Source: Turicibacter sp. TJ11 | Lineage (GTDB): Bacteria > Bacillota_I > Bacilli_A > MOL361 > Turicibacteraceae | Direction: 5' to 3' | Assembly (NCBI RefSeq): GCF_021497505.1 | Contig: NZ_CP069349.1 | Span: forward strand, 831,861-895,860 | DNA: 64,000 bases | In this document: positions 10,290-18,942 of the stretch, in pieces | How positions within the stretch are numbered: position 1 is the stretch's first letter | Layout of the letters: each line of letters starts with the position of its first letter | Notes under the pieces: generated by a model | The model's input: only the letters and a program-made list of their open reading frames with translations | Database searches by the model: none | What the model was told of the DNA's origin: nothing | Program-made: the position numbers and the translations under genes

Positions 10290-10850
10290 CTATTTTACTT
10301 TTAAAAACTTATTTAAATTTAAATCTTTTACAATCTTATTAGTTGCATCTTTAAGGTCTAGTCTCACTTTCTCATAATCTTTCAGCTTAATTTTATACCA
10401 ATACTCGGGATTAATCTCTATTCCTGTTAAATCATACTTAATTTGGCATATCAATAATATATAATATGCCATTACTATGTATGGACTAAAACTTTCTTGC
10501 TCACTATTTAAATAATTATATTCTTGCATACTGGCTGCAATCTTTATAGCATCCTCTTTACCATAAGTAAATATTTTCACCACTAATTTCATAAAATCTT
10601 CTGTGTAATCTTTTGTATCTTTCTCTTTTGTTTTTTTTCCCATGGATTCAAATAGATGTAACAGTTCACTTGGTACATCCACTAATTTATCTAAAGCTAT
10701 ATTTACCTTTTTATGTTCAACCTCTTTTTTAATAGTTTTAGTCGTTAAATACCATGTTACTCCTAGACCGACTACTGTCACAGCAGGACTCAACCATATT
10801 TCCCACCATGTTTTCGGCTCAGGCATATAAATAATTTGCTCTACAAACAC
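10290..10850 (-). CDS. Hypothetical protein with one N-terminal membrane segment
   Basis: 186 aa from a GTG start with strong SD AAAGGGGAGA. Residues about 18-38 form a membrane helix (WLSPAVTVVGLGVTWYLTT). The remainder is a charged, helical cytoplasmic part containing FMKLVVKIFTYGKEDAIKIA. It is similar in layout to short phage- or defence-associated one-TM proteins, but I do not recognise a family. It lies just outside the left attachment site and so belongs to the chromosome. Confidence 0.65.
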   Translation of the reverse strand: MFVEQIIYMPEPKTWWEIWLSPAVTVVGLGVTWYLTTKTIKKEVEHKKVNIALDKLVDVPSELLHLFESMGKKTKEKDTKDYTEDFMKLVVKIFTYGKEDAIKIAASMQEYNYLNSEQESFSPYIVMAYYILLICQIKYDLTGIEINPEYWYKIKLKDYEKVRLDLKDATNKIVKDLNLNKFLKVK

Positions 10851-10931
10851 AAAATCTCCCCTTTAATATAAATTTAATTTTATATTATTAAATAAAAAAT
10901 TCCAAGTCCTAATTTGACCCTACTCTTTACC

Positions 10932-11030
10932 TTAATTTTTAAGTCTAATGCCTTCTGAATAAATAGCAACGTCTAAAACATCATCATAAAGTTTAATTTG
11001 TCTAGCAGTTTTAAGGTTCAAAAGATACAT
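10932..11030 (-). pseudogene. Fragment resembling the C-terminus of an ABC transporter substrate-binding protein
   Basis: A 32-codon frame reads LNLKTARQIKLYDDVLDVAIY. This resembles the closing NLKTAxxxxL..DDVL..A segment of TrpX-type substrate-binding proteins. No upstream coding part is visible and no ribosome site is present. The rest of 10,851-11,304 holds no gene I can support. Confidence 0.35.
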
Positions 11031-11304
11031 ACAAGTTACTTATTTGAATCTTTTGACGATCTATTCCAAAATAAAAAACATATTCGTCTTAAATAGACTT
11101 GCTACGGATTCAATTTTCCTCAATACACTCTAATCATCATTTTTAGCATTTAAGTTACTATTTCTACATTTTTTATATATTCCGGATGTGTTCTAACTCC
11201 TATCTTTATTCGTGGATTAAAAGAGTACAGATGGTCTCAACTTCTCAGAAAAGAGTATTATGGTAATCAATATTTTCTAAGCATTCCTTTAATAGGCTAA
11301 TACA

Positions 11305-11345
11305 TAAAAAAGACTTGAGAAACAAAAATTTCAAGTCTTTTTTTT
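11305..11345. terminator. Original terminator of the yqeM operon, displaced by the prophage
   Basis: Stem AAAGACTTGA / TCAAGTCTTT with T8 on the plus side and T6 on the minus side. It lies about 40 bp beyond the duplicated yqeM 3' end, where the operon would have ended before the prophage entered. Confidence 0.85.
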
Positions 11346-11380
11346 ATGATAACATCAATGGTTATTAATATCTTAAATAT

Positions 11381-11488
11381 TTACTTTTGTGCGACGAAGA
11401 TAATACGTTCACTTTCTTCTGTCGGCGCTTCATCTAAGAAATCAGCTGAGATCTCTAAGATTTTAAATCCGATATCTTCTAACCATTG
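11381..11488. other. Prophage attachment site, integrase-distal copy
   Basis: 108 bp identical to the last 108 bp of yqeM (50,009-50,116) except one base at 11,408 (T against C), which is synonymous in the yqeM frame (Glu GAA/GAG). It includes the stop codon. This is the leftover 3' end of the original chromosomal gene; the intact gene now carries the phage-borne copy. Confidence 0.95.
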
Positions 11489-11550
11489 ACAAAAGTTAGA
11501 GATGGTAGTGATACGTGAAACCATTGATATTACCACATTCTCAGCTAGAT

Positions 11551-11587
11551 ATCCAATATCCTTTTCGGAAACATATCCAATATCCTA
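11551..11587 (+). promoter_or_regulatory. Integrase arm-type sites, two direct copies
   Basis: ATATCCAATATCC occurs at 11,551-11,563 and 11,575-11,587, 24 bp apart. A third copy in inverted orientation lies beside the integrase gene at the other end. Such repeats inside both prophage ends are typical arm-binding sites of tyrosine integrases. Confidence 0.75.
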
Positions 11588-11635
11588 CGAAATTTATTAT
11601 GTACGGATTTCAATTAGATATACAACTGAAAATGC

Positions 11636-11673
11636 AAAAAAAATAAGACTACTCAAATTGATTGAATAGTCCT
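11636..11673 (-). terminator. Terminator of the HNH gene
   Basis: Minus-strand stem AGGACTA / TAGTCTT followed by TTTTTTTT. It is a near copy of the terminator at 12,309-12,341 on the other side of the HNH gene. Confidence 0.8.
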
Positions 11674-11677
11674 AATA

Positions 11678-12277
11678 TTAGTGTATAGTTTCCTCTTGTT
11701 TACTGTTGGCTAGGTAATCTTCGTAATACATCCACTGGAAGTTTTTATGAGTTTTTAGTTTTCCATTACAACATTTAGAAATACCTGAATTTGTAAATTC
11801 TCCACTACGCTCTGCTTCCGTAGTTGAATCCCAAACCTTAAGTAGCTCACCATCAAGAGTTAATTGAACTACTTTCTTAGCATTGTGATGATTTCCTCCA
11901 AGTTTACCGTAGTTATTTCCTCTTCGAGCTTTAGAAATTCTTTCATTTCTAGTTCCATAATTAGAGTTTTCTTTTGGTGTGACAAACACTAAATTTGAGA
12001 CATGATTATTTGTTTTGTCCTCATCTTTGTGATTGATTTGAGTCTTATTAATAGGATCATCATTCTCAATGAAAGCTAGTCCGACCAATCTGTGAATATA
12101 TGCTGTTTTTAATTTATAATTATTATACAAATCAACTTTTATATAGCCATTTTCTTTCACATTACCTTTTAAAATTCTGCCTGTATCTCCATTCATCACT
12201 CGACCATAGTTACTTACTAAATATCTTTCATATCCCTCAATAGGAACATTTCTCCAAATCTCTTTTTCATTAATCAT
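11678..12277 (-). CDS. HNH homing endonuclease (NUMOD4-HNH type)
   Basis: 199 aa. The NUMOD4 DNA-binding motif (about 5-45, EIWRNVPIEGYERYLVSNYGRV) is followed by the HNH core (about 60-105, IHRLVGLAFI, QINHKDEDKTNNHVSNLVFVT) and a C-terminal NUMOD1-like helix. It is a free-standing homing nuclease of the sort found between phage structural genes. It sits between two near-identical terminators, as if it entered the end of the late operon and duplicated the terminator. SD AAGGAG. Confidence 0.88.
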   Translation of the reverse strand: MINEKEIWRNVPIEGYERYLVSNYGRVMNGDTGRILKGNVKENGYIKVDLYNNYKLKTAYIHRLVGLAFIENDDPINKTQINHKDEDKTNNHVSNLVFVTPKENSNYGTRNERISKARRGNNYGKLGGNHHNAKKVVQLTLDGELLKVWDSTTEAERSGEFTNSGISKCCNGKLKTHKNFQWMYYEDYLANSKQEETIH

Positions 12278-12308
12278 TCGTTATTCATCTCCTTATAATA
12301 TAGAAAGT

Positions 12309-12341
12309 AAAAAAGGACTACTCAACTTAATGAATAGTCCT
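12309..12341 (-). terminator. Terminator at the end of the late operon
   Basis: Stem AGGACTA / TAGTCCT with a T6 run on the minus strand; same sequence family as the hairpin at 11,636-11,673. Confidence 0.85.
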
Positions 12342-12343
12342 AG

Positions 12344-12475
12344 TTAATTGTTAGGTCGGTACATCGGTGGACTCACTGCATTCTCTTTTTTCAGAACGCT
12401 TATAGCCCACGTTTCCTTTAAAGGAATCGTCACCACGTCTACTTCTATGTAGTTGTCAAGATGCCCTAAATTCAA
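12344..12475 (-). CDS. Possible 43-aa protein or remnant
   Basis: A frame of 43 codons starts at TTG and reads through HLDNYIEVDVVTIPLKETW. There is no clear ribosome site. It lies directly after the baseplate protein, where an endolysin would be expected, so it could be a small tail gene or what remains of a deleted gene. I do not recognise it. Confidence 0.35.
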   Translation of the reverse strand: MNLGHLDNYIEVDVVTIPLKETWAISVLKKENAVSPPMYRPNN

Positions 12476-12483
12476 AGGTCATG

Positions 12484-13236
12484 TTACTCAACAATATGAT
12501 AGCGTAAAGTTGTGGAAAATACCTGTTCGCATAAATCAATTGCTTCATCTACACGAGAAGTTGATTCTTGTACCATTTGCTTGTTATTCTCAATCATTTC
12601 AGTTTGAATTGCTTTAGTTTCACTTAATGCACTATCAGCTTTAGCAATAGCAGTATTAATCTTAGCTTCTGAATTTTTAATCACATCTAATTGATTGTTC
12701 ATTCTCTCAGGTGACACTACATCTCCATCTTTCCAATATGCTAATTCTTCAGCAGTTTCTACTTGAACGTAATCAGAATCACTACGCACAATTCCAGTGT
12801 TGATAGTATCTCCAACTTTAGAAGTTTGAACAGTGTCAATTAGTCGTGGAAGCACATTAATGCTAAATGGTGGCAATGAAGCCTTATTGTTTTCAGAATC
12901 GAACATATTAATTTGGAGCTTGTATGTTCCTACTTCTTGCACTTCATCACACCACTCTTTAGCCAATGTGATTGTAAATTGATTATCAACTAACTCAACA
13001 GTATCTAACGTGAAGTATGAGTTTGCTTGTGGCACAACTACATCAACATTAACAAAGCACACATCAGAATCAGATAATGCCATAGTCTTAACCATTGGTT
13101 TCCCAAATTGATAGACTTGTTGTGCCACTGTTAATTTTAAAGTGATATTTCCATCTCCACGATACACATTAATCTGATTGCTTAATGTTGCAGATGTATT
13201 ATCAGCATCGATTGTAAGTGTTGCATTTTTAATCAT
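12484..13236 (-). CDS. BppU-type baseplate upper protein
   Basis: 250 aa from the ATG at 13,236 (AAAGGAGA upstream, overlapping the end of the holin gene by 8 bp). The N-terminal beta domain (about 1-135, with GDGNITLKLTV and GTYKLQINMFDSENNKASL) matches the BppU N-terminal fold that anchors receptor-binding proteins to lactococcal-type baseplates. A linker and an alpha-helical tail (about 180-240) rich in A, E, K and Q follow. It is probably part of the host-recognition device. Confidence 0.75.
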   Translation of the reverse strand: MIKNATLTIDADNTSATLSNQINVYRGDGNITLKLTVAQQVYQFGKPMVKTMALSDSDVCFVNVDVVVPQANSYFTLDTVELVDNQFTITLAKEWCDEVQEVGTYKLQINMFDSENNKASLPPFSINVLPRLIDTVQTSKVGDTINTGIVRSDSDYVQVETAEELAYWKDGDVVSPERMNNQLDVIKNSEAKINTAIAKADSALSETKAIQTEMIENNKQMVQESTSRVDEAIDLCEQVFSTTLRYHIVE

Positions 13237-13507
13237 TTGGATCAATCTCCTTTCCAATAGATAGTAATTGTTTAAATGAACTTGCAACTAGATTGAAGTC
13301 TGTTACAAGTAAGTCTTTATAATAAGTCAGTCCACCGATGCAGAATCCCCATGTCCATGAATCAATCATGTAGTTACCTAGTAGACTTCCGATACTCAGT
13401 AGTAGGATAACAATATATTGATGTTTAATTGGTGGTTGCCAATTTCTGAGTAGCAATCCCAAAATTATCAACATTACAGTTAATATCAAGAGATTCAAAT
13501 ACTCCAC
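13229..13507 (-). CDS. Phage holin
   Basis: 92 aa from a GTG start with AAAGGAGG 8 bp upstream; the longer frame begins inside a ribosome-site-like tract. Three hydrophobic segments are visible (about 5-22, 30-45, 52-65) with a short charged tail (KQLLSIGKEIDPND), as in the Hol44/phage_holin_5 group. It would permeabilise the membrane at lysis. No endolysin gene accompanies it. Confidence 0.75.
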   Translation of the reverse strand: MEYLNLLILTVMLIILGLLLRNWQPPIKHQYIVILLLSIGSLLGNYMIDSWTWGFCIGGLTYYKDLLVTDFNLVASSFKQLLSIGKEIDPND

Positions 13508-13540
13508 TGAATCTACCTCCTTTCCACCTCCTTGCATATA

Positions 13541-13568
13541 TTAAAAGGACAAGATATTACTCTTGCCC
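13541..13568 (-). terminator. Attenuator hairpin before the holin gene
   Basis: Minus-strand stem GGCAAGA / TCTTGTCC followed by TTTTAAT, overlapping the 3' end of the upstream 47-aa gene. Confidence 0.6.
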
Positions 13569-13700
13569 TTGTGCTTGATTTAATTGAACAGTAGCCAATT
13601 CTAACTTAGCCATTAACATAGATTTATCGGCAGTTAATTGAGCCACTTGTTGTGTTAAGTGGTGTACCATTAATTGTAACTCGTCTTGTGTTAATTCCAT
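13557..13700 (-). CDS. Small coiled-coil phage protein (paralogue of its upstream neighbour)
   Basis: 47 aa from the ATG at 13,700 with GGAAGTGAT upstream; the longer open frame upstream of it is the neighbouring gene in another phase. Sequence core LTQQVAQLTADKSMLMAKLE is a heptad helix and is clearly related to LSRQVGQLSVDKALLVAQCE of the next gene, so the two arose by tandem duplication. It lies between tail and holin genes. Function unknown. Confidence 0.65.
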   Translation of the reverse strand: MELTQDELQLMVHHLTQQVAQLTADKSMLMAKLELATVQLNQAQGQE

Positions 13701-13728
13701 CGTATCACTTCCTATTCTTGTTTTTATA

Positions 13729-13890
13729 TTATGCTGTTTTATTCGCTTCCGAGTCACCTTCGTACTGCTGTAGTTTTGTGAGTAACTCTTCGCATTGTGC
13801 GACAAGTAAAGCCTTGTCTACCGAAAGTTGCCCCACTTGTCGTGATAAATTGTCAATAGTTTTATATAACACTTCTTCACTATAATTCAT
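13729..13890 (-). CDS. Small coiled-coil phage protein, 53 aa
   Basis: MNYSEEVLYKTIDNLSRQVG at the start, ending in EGDSEANKTA. The start overlaps the stop of the upstream gene by 11 bp, which suggests translational coupling. It is a paralogue of the following 47-aa gene. Short helical proteins here are common in siphovirus tail-to-lysis junctions. Function unknown. Confidence 0.65.
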   Translation of the reverse strand: MNYSEEVLYKTIDNLSRQVGQLSVDKALLVAQCEELLTKLQQYEGDSEANKTA

Positions 13891-14194
13891 ACTGAATCGT
13901 CTCCTCTCTAGGTGTTGGTTGAATTTCCTGCGTTGTACAATGCGATGGTAATGCGGTGTCTAGATCAGGTGTTTCTTGTAGATCGGCACTAACTCGCCCT
14001 CCATACATTAAATAATCGTCGTATGAGACTAATTTCTCCTCTTGTAAGACCGTGATATCATTTTCGTATACAATATCTTCGGAACTAAATTTCGCTAGTT
14101 CTAGGGAGAAGTCCTGATGGTCAAGTGTACTAATACCTAGGTTTTCTTGTTTTTTCTTAAGTAACTCTCGTATATATTCTACTGCTTTTGACAT
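13880..14194 (-). CDS. Hypothetical phage protein downstream of the tail spike
   Basis: 104 aa, starting at the second ATG so that AAAGGAG lies 9 bp upstream; it overlaps the tail spike reading frame only marginally. The N-terminus is helical (SKAVEYIRELLKKKQENLGI). The middle, YDDYLMYGGRVS, resembles the short conserved segment of XkdX-like tail proteins, but the match is weak. It ends in TAG, one of several real amber stops in the prophage. Confidence 0.6.
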   Translation of the reverse strand: MSKAVEYIRELLKKKQENLGISTLDHQDFSLELAKFSSEDIVYENDITVLQEEKLVSYDDYLMYGGRVSADLQETPDLDTALPSHCTTQEIQPTPREETIQYEL

Positions 14195-14195
14195 T

Positions 14196-17100
14196 CTATT
14201 CATCTCCTTTTAGCAACTGTTCCAATCTTACTAAACGTTCTTCCAGTTGTTCTCTTTTTCGCTTTTCTTGTTGGTATCCCACAATTAAAGTTGTTGTTAA
14301 CGAGTTGCTATTGATAGCATATAATCCATCGTTAGTTTTTTCACCAACATATTTAAACATTGGGTGGTCTGCAATATCATCTGCCACATACCCTAGTGTC
14401 AGACTATTCCCTTTTTCGACATCGAAACATTCTTGTGTGGCTCCTTCTTGTTTAAAGTCTGTTACGTATGTTTTAACATCAATGGTGTCTAAGAAATCAC
14501 ATACGGTCTCTGCACTAATGTTTGTATCTAGAGATTCTCCTTCTTTTGCTACAAAAGTGGTCACATCGTCTTCAGAGATTACACTTCTAATATCTGATTT
14601 TAGACTTCTCGAACAATTGACATAATAAGCGTTTTTACCCATGATACGACCTTGACGACCTTGGACGATTACGGTTGCACTGTCACTATTATCGGTAAAG
14701 ACTAAACCGTTGTGGGTGCGGAATTTAACATTATAAGTGGTGTAATCGTTACCATCACCAGTACCTAATTCGATCCAGTTAGACCCGTAATTACTAGGTA
14801 ACTGAAGTCTTCGAGGTTTTAAAATGTTTACGTTATCAAGATTCCAGTTGTTAAAATTCCAATGACCATAAGATTCGAATTTATATGATGAGCTAGCAGC
14901 CTCTGTGATTTTGAATACTGGCTTATTCGTAGCTCCCTCTCTATAACCAAAATCTATACCATCATTCCCATATAACTTGAGTCGATTCGAAGCTTCCCAT
15001 ATGAGTGAAGGATATGTGGCGGTTGAGTTAAATTGGATTGTCGCTGTTGTTTCCATTTTGAGATTATTCTTGATACTAAGGTTCGCGACATCCGTTAAAT
15101 TCCACCCATGAAATCTCCAATGCGCGTACGTATCGATATAACTCGTGCTTTTATCGCTACCCTCTGTGAGTTCGAATTTACTAACGAGAGTAGTACCTTC
15201 ATAATAACCCATTCGGATACCGTTATCACCAAATAAACATAGATTACCGGTTGTGGATTCAAACGTTCTAGTTGTACCGTTAACACCGTAATACATTGTC
15301 CCGATTCGATTGATCGGTTTAGTATTAACGTTTAATGATGTATGTAGATTGACTCCTTGACGATAGAAAGAGCTAGAGTCACCTAAATCTGCTTTTGCGA
15401 TAGATAGAGCTGGTGTAGAACTAAATCCTCCAAAAGGATCTGTTGCTGTAGATGTACCTAAAGCAATATACGACCCATTATTGGCAGTAGAAAGAGTCAC
15501 ACCACTAACATTATATGAACTAATATTTGATTCAGACGTGAACCCTAAATACCCTTTACTATTGTGATATGTTAATCCGCCATTTCGAGTTCCTAACGAT
15601 AACATGCTTGATTTATTGTATACATTCATACCAGCTGAGGTAAAGTCCGTCCATCCACCGTTAGATGTAGAAACCTTGATACCGTCTTTATCCATTTCGA
15701 TAATTCCGTCATATACTTCGTTAGGGTTGGGACTCCACTGTGGGTAATACTCCGAACCTTGCACTAGTAAAACCTCGCTAAAGAAAACAACGGTATTATT
15801 TCCAGTAGACGTATCTTTTCGACCATTATTATCAATACGAATAAACCCATAGTTAATATTAGAGCCAGTTGTAAATGTTTTCTTTACGTGAGTCCATCCA
15901 CAAGCACCGCTAGTAAATAAGTGATGAACTTCTGTATAAGCTCCATCATCGTTTGCACTACCAATAAAATAAACATCTGTTCCTTTAGTGTTAGATTCTG
16001 CCATTAACCAACAGTTGAACGAGTAAGCTTTCCCTGGTTGAACTTTGAAAGTGGCACTTCCTGCATAGGCTTCGTTGGTATCAGTAGTTTGAACACCAAT
16101 ATCTGCCGCTCTTCCCGAATACCAGTTAGCATTACCGCTTACCCACCAGTTACGGTAGTTGTGCGGTTTAGGGTTACCATTTCTAACAAGGTTGTATCCT
16201 CCACTTTGTGTAAACTTAAACTGAATATTGTCTGCTGTTTGTTGAACTTGAGATTGAGTTGCATACCCTTTTGAAGTGATAGCATTTTCGGTTTCGGTTT
16301 TAGTATAAAAGTTTTGTTTAACAACATTAGTAATGGCAGTATCGGTGATTTTAGATTCTGCAGTAGAAACACGTGTCTCAACATCATCAATCGTAGATTC
16401 TACCTTACCAATCTGAGTAGTATGACTATCTACTGTTGATTTAATCGAGTTAAAAGCATCTTTAATTGTAGTCGTACCCTCTGATGTAGTAATGGTCGTA
16501 TTTTGGATTAACTGAGAGATTTGACCTTGAGCCACACTAATATCTGTGATAGCAGTAGACATACTTTCTTCAAGTTCATCTTGTTTAGTCGTCATCTCTT
16601 TGAATGATACATCTAGGGTTTGATTTTGCTCGTCTAACATGACTTTAGAAGCCTTGAGTGTCTTACTTCCATCTGCGTTCATCTCATCGTATACGCTAGA
16701 AATATTAAGTTTAGAGCCACTAATATTAGCGTTGTCTGACACTTTACTGTCTACAATTAAACCATCTTTAATAGCATTAGATGATTGAACTCCATCTTGA
16801 TTGATTAATACACCTTGACCAGTAGCATCATACAATGTGAATGTATAGTTACCACTTGTGTCTTGTCCAATTTGAATTCGTACTTTATTGTTCTTATCCT
16901 TGAATTGTAACAAGTTACCTTGCAATAACATATTCCCATTGTCTGACTGGATAGTTACATTGTTAGTGTTGATTACTCCAGTTTCAATCTTACTAGCACT
17001 TAATGAGCTAATCATAGCGTCTTTGATGAAACCATCTTTAACATTTAATAGGTCAGATGATACGCTACCTGATTGAATGATTTCAGATAAGATACTATCT

Positions 17101-18500
17101 GCAATTAAATTATCGATTTCTGCCACAGTAGCTTTAAGACTATTAATAGTAGCATTAGTTGCGTTTAAGTCTTCAATGTCTGCCTTGTTGATAATAGCTT
17201 TATCAATCTCTGCGATTTGAGCCTTTAATTCTTCAACAACAATAGTACCCGCTACTAAGTCACCGATCTCGGCTTTATTTGCATAGATTTCATCAGCATC
17301 CACTTTAGAAACGTAAAGTTGTTCAATCTTAGCTACTGTTGCTTCTAATTCATCAGTTGTAACTTTATTAGCGGTTAATTGCTTCACTTGGATAATGTCT
17401 GTGTAGATGTTCTCTACCTTTTGGCTCAATGTACCTTTGAACGAGAACTCAGTTTTAGTTTCAGCTACTGTTGGAGAGTGAGTTTCGATAGAGATACCTT
17501 TGTAGCTTAGAGTCATCTTCATATAGAGAATAGGCACAATGCACTCTTTTTCCCCTTTAATGTAGGTGATAAAATCCATTGGGTCTAATCGGAAATCTGC
17601 TAGTGGCATAGAGGTATCGAATCTCTTATAGCCATTTAATCTTTTGACTTTATCTAAGATAATTTGAGCTTGTGATTTCTGACCTTTAAGTAGTGGGTTT
17701 GAGATAGCTAGTGTGTTAGCATCTGTTCCACTTCCAACTTCATAATAACCCTCATCAGTTACCGTACCTTCATCATTGGTTACTTGGTCAGAATAATTAA
17801 CACGTAATTTAGTGATGTTGTATGAAGTCGTATCGTCAATGGTAGGTGTTGTATAATCTGATTCATCATAAGTTTCACCGTAGTTGGTAGGCTCAATGAA
17901 CTCAATAGTAGAACCATCACGACTAATACGTACATGACCACCAATAGCACTAGCTACAAGTGATAACATCTCTAGGCAAGTCTTACCATCTAGTTGTTCG
18001 TTATTGATAGTGACGTTAGAGATACCTTTAATCTTATATCCATTAGAAGTTGCAATATCGTTAGCAATAGCTTGTGTAGTTGTGTGTTTAGTTGTTGGGA
18101 AGTATCCTTTATTAAGTTTGAACATTCCATCATAGGCTTTGATAGATTTCTTAATACCTTTTTCTTCAATGGTATCGACATAGAATACACCTAATGGAGT
18201 GTAAATAGTTTCCCATTGTTGTGTTACTTCATTGTAAATGTCTAATCCAATCTCAATCGCAATCTTATCATTTGGAATGATTAACACATCTGATTTAACT
18301 GACATTTGTAATTGAGTGACTAACGCACAACCAACACCATACTGATCTAGTCCACAGTCATAAGTGATTGTAGGATTATCCATGATTTGATTAACTTGTA
18401 GTGGTTCGTTATTTAAAGTAAATTTGTAGGTAATCTTACGGTTTGGATTATCTATTTGTCGTTGAAAATAGAGTAACTTATCTTCTTGAATTTGATACAT
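14196..18500 (-). CDS. Large tail spike/baseplate protein with C-terminal S74-type chaperone domain
   Basis: 1434 aa. Residues about 1-370 are the phage tail endopeptidase-like (gp18/Tal N-terminal) domain that forms the tail tip. About 380-700 is helical and repetitive, with several short EELKAQIAEIDK-like units and coiled coil. About 770-930 holds a carbohydrate-binding-like beta domain (YNLVRNGNPKPHNYRNW). Beta-rich repeats follow, and the last 150 residues match the S74 intramolecular chaperone autoprocessing domain (SRSLKSDI with Ser and Lys, then a closing helix EKRKREQLEERL). The protein probably trimerises and self-cleaves to give a receptor-binding spike. Confidence 0.8.
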   Translation of the reverse strand: MYQIQEDKLLYFQRQIDNPNRKITYKFTLNNEPLQVNQIMDNPTITYDCGLDQYGVGCALVTQLQMSVKSDVLIIPNDKIAIEIGLDIYNEVTQQWETIYTPLGVFYVDTIEEKGIKKSIKAYDGMFKLNKGYFPTTKHTTTQAIANDIATSNGYKIKGISNVTINNEQLDGKTCLEMLSLVASAIGGHVRISRDGSTIEFIEPTNYGETYDESDYTTPTIDDTTSYNITKLRVNYSDQVTNDEGTVTDEGYYEVGSGTDANTLAISNPLLKGQKSQAQIILDKVKRLNGYKRFDTSMPLADFRLDPMDFITYIKGEKECIVPILYMKMTLSYKGISIETHSPTVAETKTEFSFKGTLSQKVENIYTDIIQVKQLTANKVTTDELEATVAKIEQLYVSKVDADEIYANKAEIGDLVAGTIVVEELKAQIAEIDKAIINKADIEDLNATNATINSLKATVAEIDNLIADSILSEIIQSGSVSSDLLNVKDGFIKDAMISSLSASKIETGVINTNNVTIQSDNGNMLLQGNLLQFKDKNNKVRIQIGQDTSGNYTFTLYDATGQGVLINQDGVQSSNAIKDGLIVDSKVSDNANISGSKLNISSVYDEMNADGSKTLKASKVMLDEQNQTLDVSFKEMTTKQDELEESMSTAITDISVAQGQISQLIQNTTITTSEGTTTIKDAFNSIKSTVDSHTTQIGKVESTIDDVETRVSTAESKITDTAITNVVKQNFYTKTETENAITSKGYATQSQVQQTADNIQFKFTQSGGYNLVRNGNPKPHNYRNWWVSGNANWYSGRAADIGVQTTDTNEAYAGSATFKVQPGKAYSFNCWLMAESNTKGTDVYFIGSANDDGAYTEVHHLFTSGACGWTHVKKTFTTGSNINYGFIRIDNNGRKDTSTGNNTVVFFSEVLLVQGSEYYPQWSPNPNEVYDGIIEMDKDGIKVSTSNGGWTDFTSAGMNVYNKSSMLSLGTRNGGLTYHNSKGYLGFTSESNISSYNVSGVTLSTANNGSYIALGTSTATDPFGGFSSTPALSIAKADLGDSSSFYRQGVNLHTSLNVNTKPINRIGTMYYGVNGTTRTFESTTGNLCLFGDNGIRMGYYEGTTLVSKFELTEGSDKSTSYIDTYAHWRFHGWNLTDVANLSIKNNLKMETTATIQFNSTATYPSLIWEASNRLKLYGNDGIDFGYREGATNKPVFKITEAASSSYKFESYGHWNFNNWNLDNVNILKPRRLQLPSNYGSNWIELGTGDGNDYTTYNVKFRTHNGLVFTDNSDSATVIVQGRQGRIMGKNAYYVNCSRSLKSDIRSVISEDDVTTFVAKEGESLDTNISAETVCDFLDTIDVKTYVTDFKQEGATQECFDVEKGNSLTLGYVADDIADHPMFKYVGEKTNDGLYAINSNSLTTTLIVGYQQEKRKREQLEERLVRLEQLLKGDE

Positions 18501-18511
18501 GATTTCACCTC

Positions 18512-18874
18512 CTAGCGTTGAATTAGATTAACTGAGAACCCACTGTCATATTTGATTTGTCCATTGACGAATGAATAGATTGGTACTGAACGATTACCAC
18601 AGTAGAATGTATCTTCTACAAACTTACCTTGTTGTGGATTGAAGTATTTTACAGTGAAGAATGGTGAATCCAATGCAGTTAGTAATCGTGACATTTCTTG
18701 TACGCTAATTGAGTTCCACTCTAATTGAATTGAGATTTTAGTGGCAATCACATCTCGATACATCAGTCCACTTAAAGTACGACCTGCGTTCTCTCCATCA
18801 AATGTTTCGTATTCAAACTTACATGAAGCGGGATTAAATTCTTTCCCATTGATTGTAATAAAACTTGTTGCCAT
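18512..18874 (-). CDS. Distal-tail-type tail protein
   Basis: 120 aa, a mostly beta protein lying between tape measure and tail spike, which is the position of Dit-like hub proteins. It is shorter than SPP1 Dit and resembles the small tail-tip proteins of TP901-like phages (FNPQQGKFVEDTFYCGNRS). The stop is TAG, followed at once by GGAGG and the ATG of the spike gene, so translation is coupled. Confidence 0.6.
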   Translation of the reverse strand: MATSFITINGKEFNPASCKFEYETFDGENAGRTLSGLMYRDVIATKISIQLEWNSISVQEMSRLLTALDSPFFTVKYFNPQQGKFVEDTFYCGNRSVPIYSFVNGQIKYDSGFSVNLIQR

Positions 18875-18911
18875 AAATTATCATATCCTTTCTATTAAAT
18901 TTGGCTCATAT

Positions 18912-18942
18912 ATAAAAAGAGAGCCATCGGATATGACTCTCT
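18912..18942 (-). terminator. Attenuator after the tape measure gene
   Basis: Minus-strand stem AGAGAGTCAT / ATGGCTCTCT followed by TTTTTATATAT. It starts at the tape measure stop codon. Confidence 0.75.
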
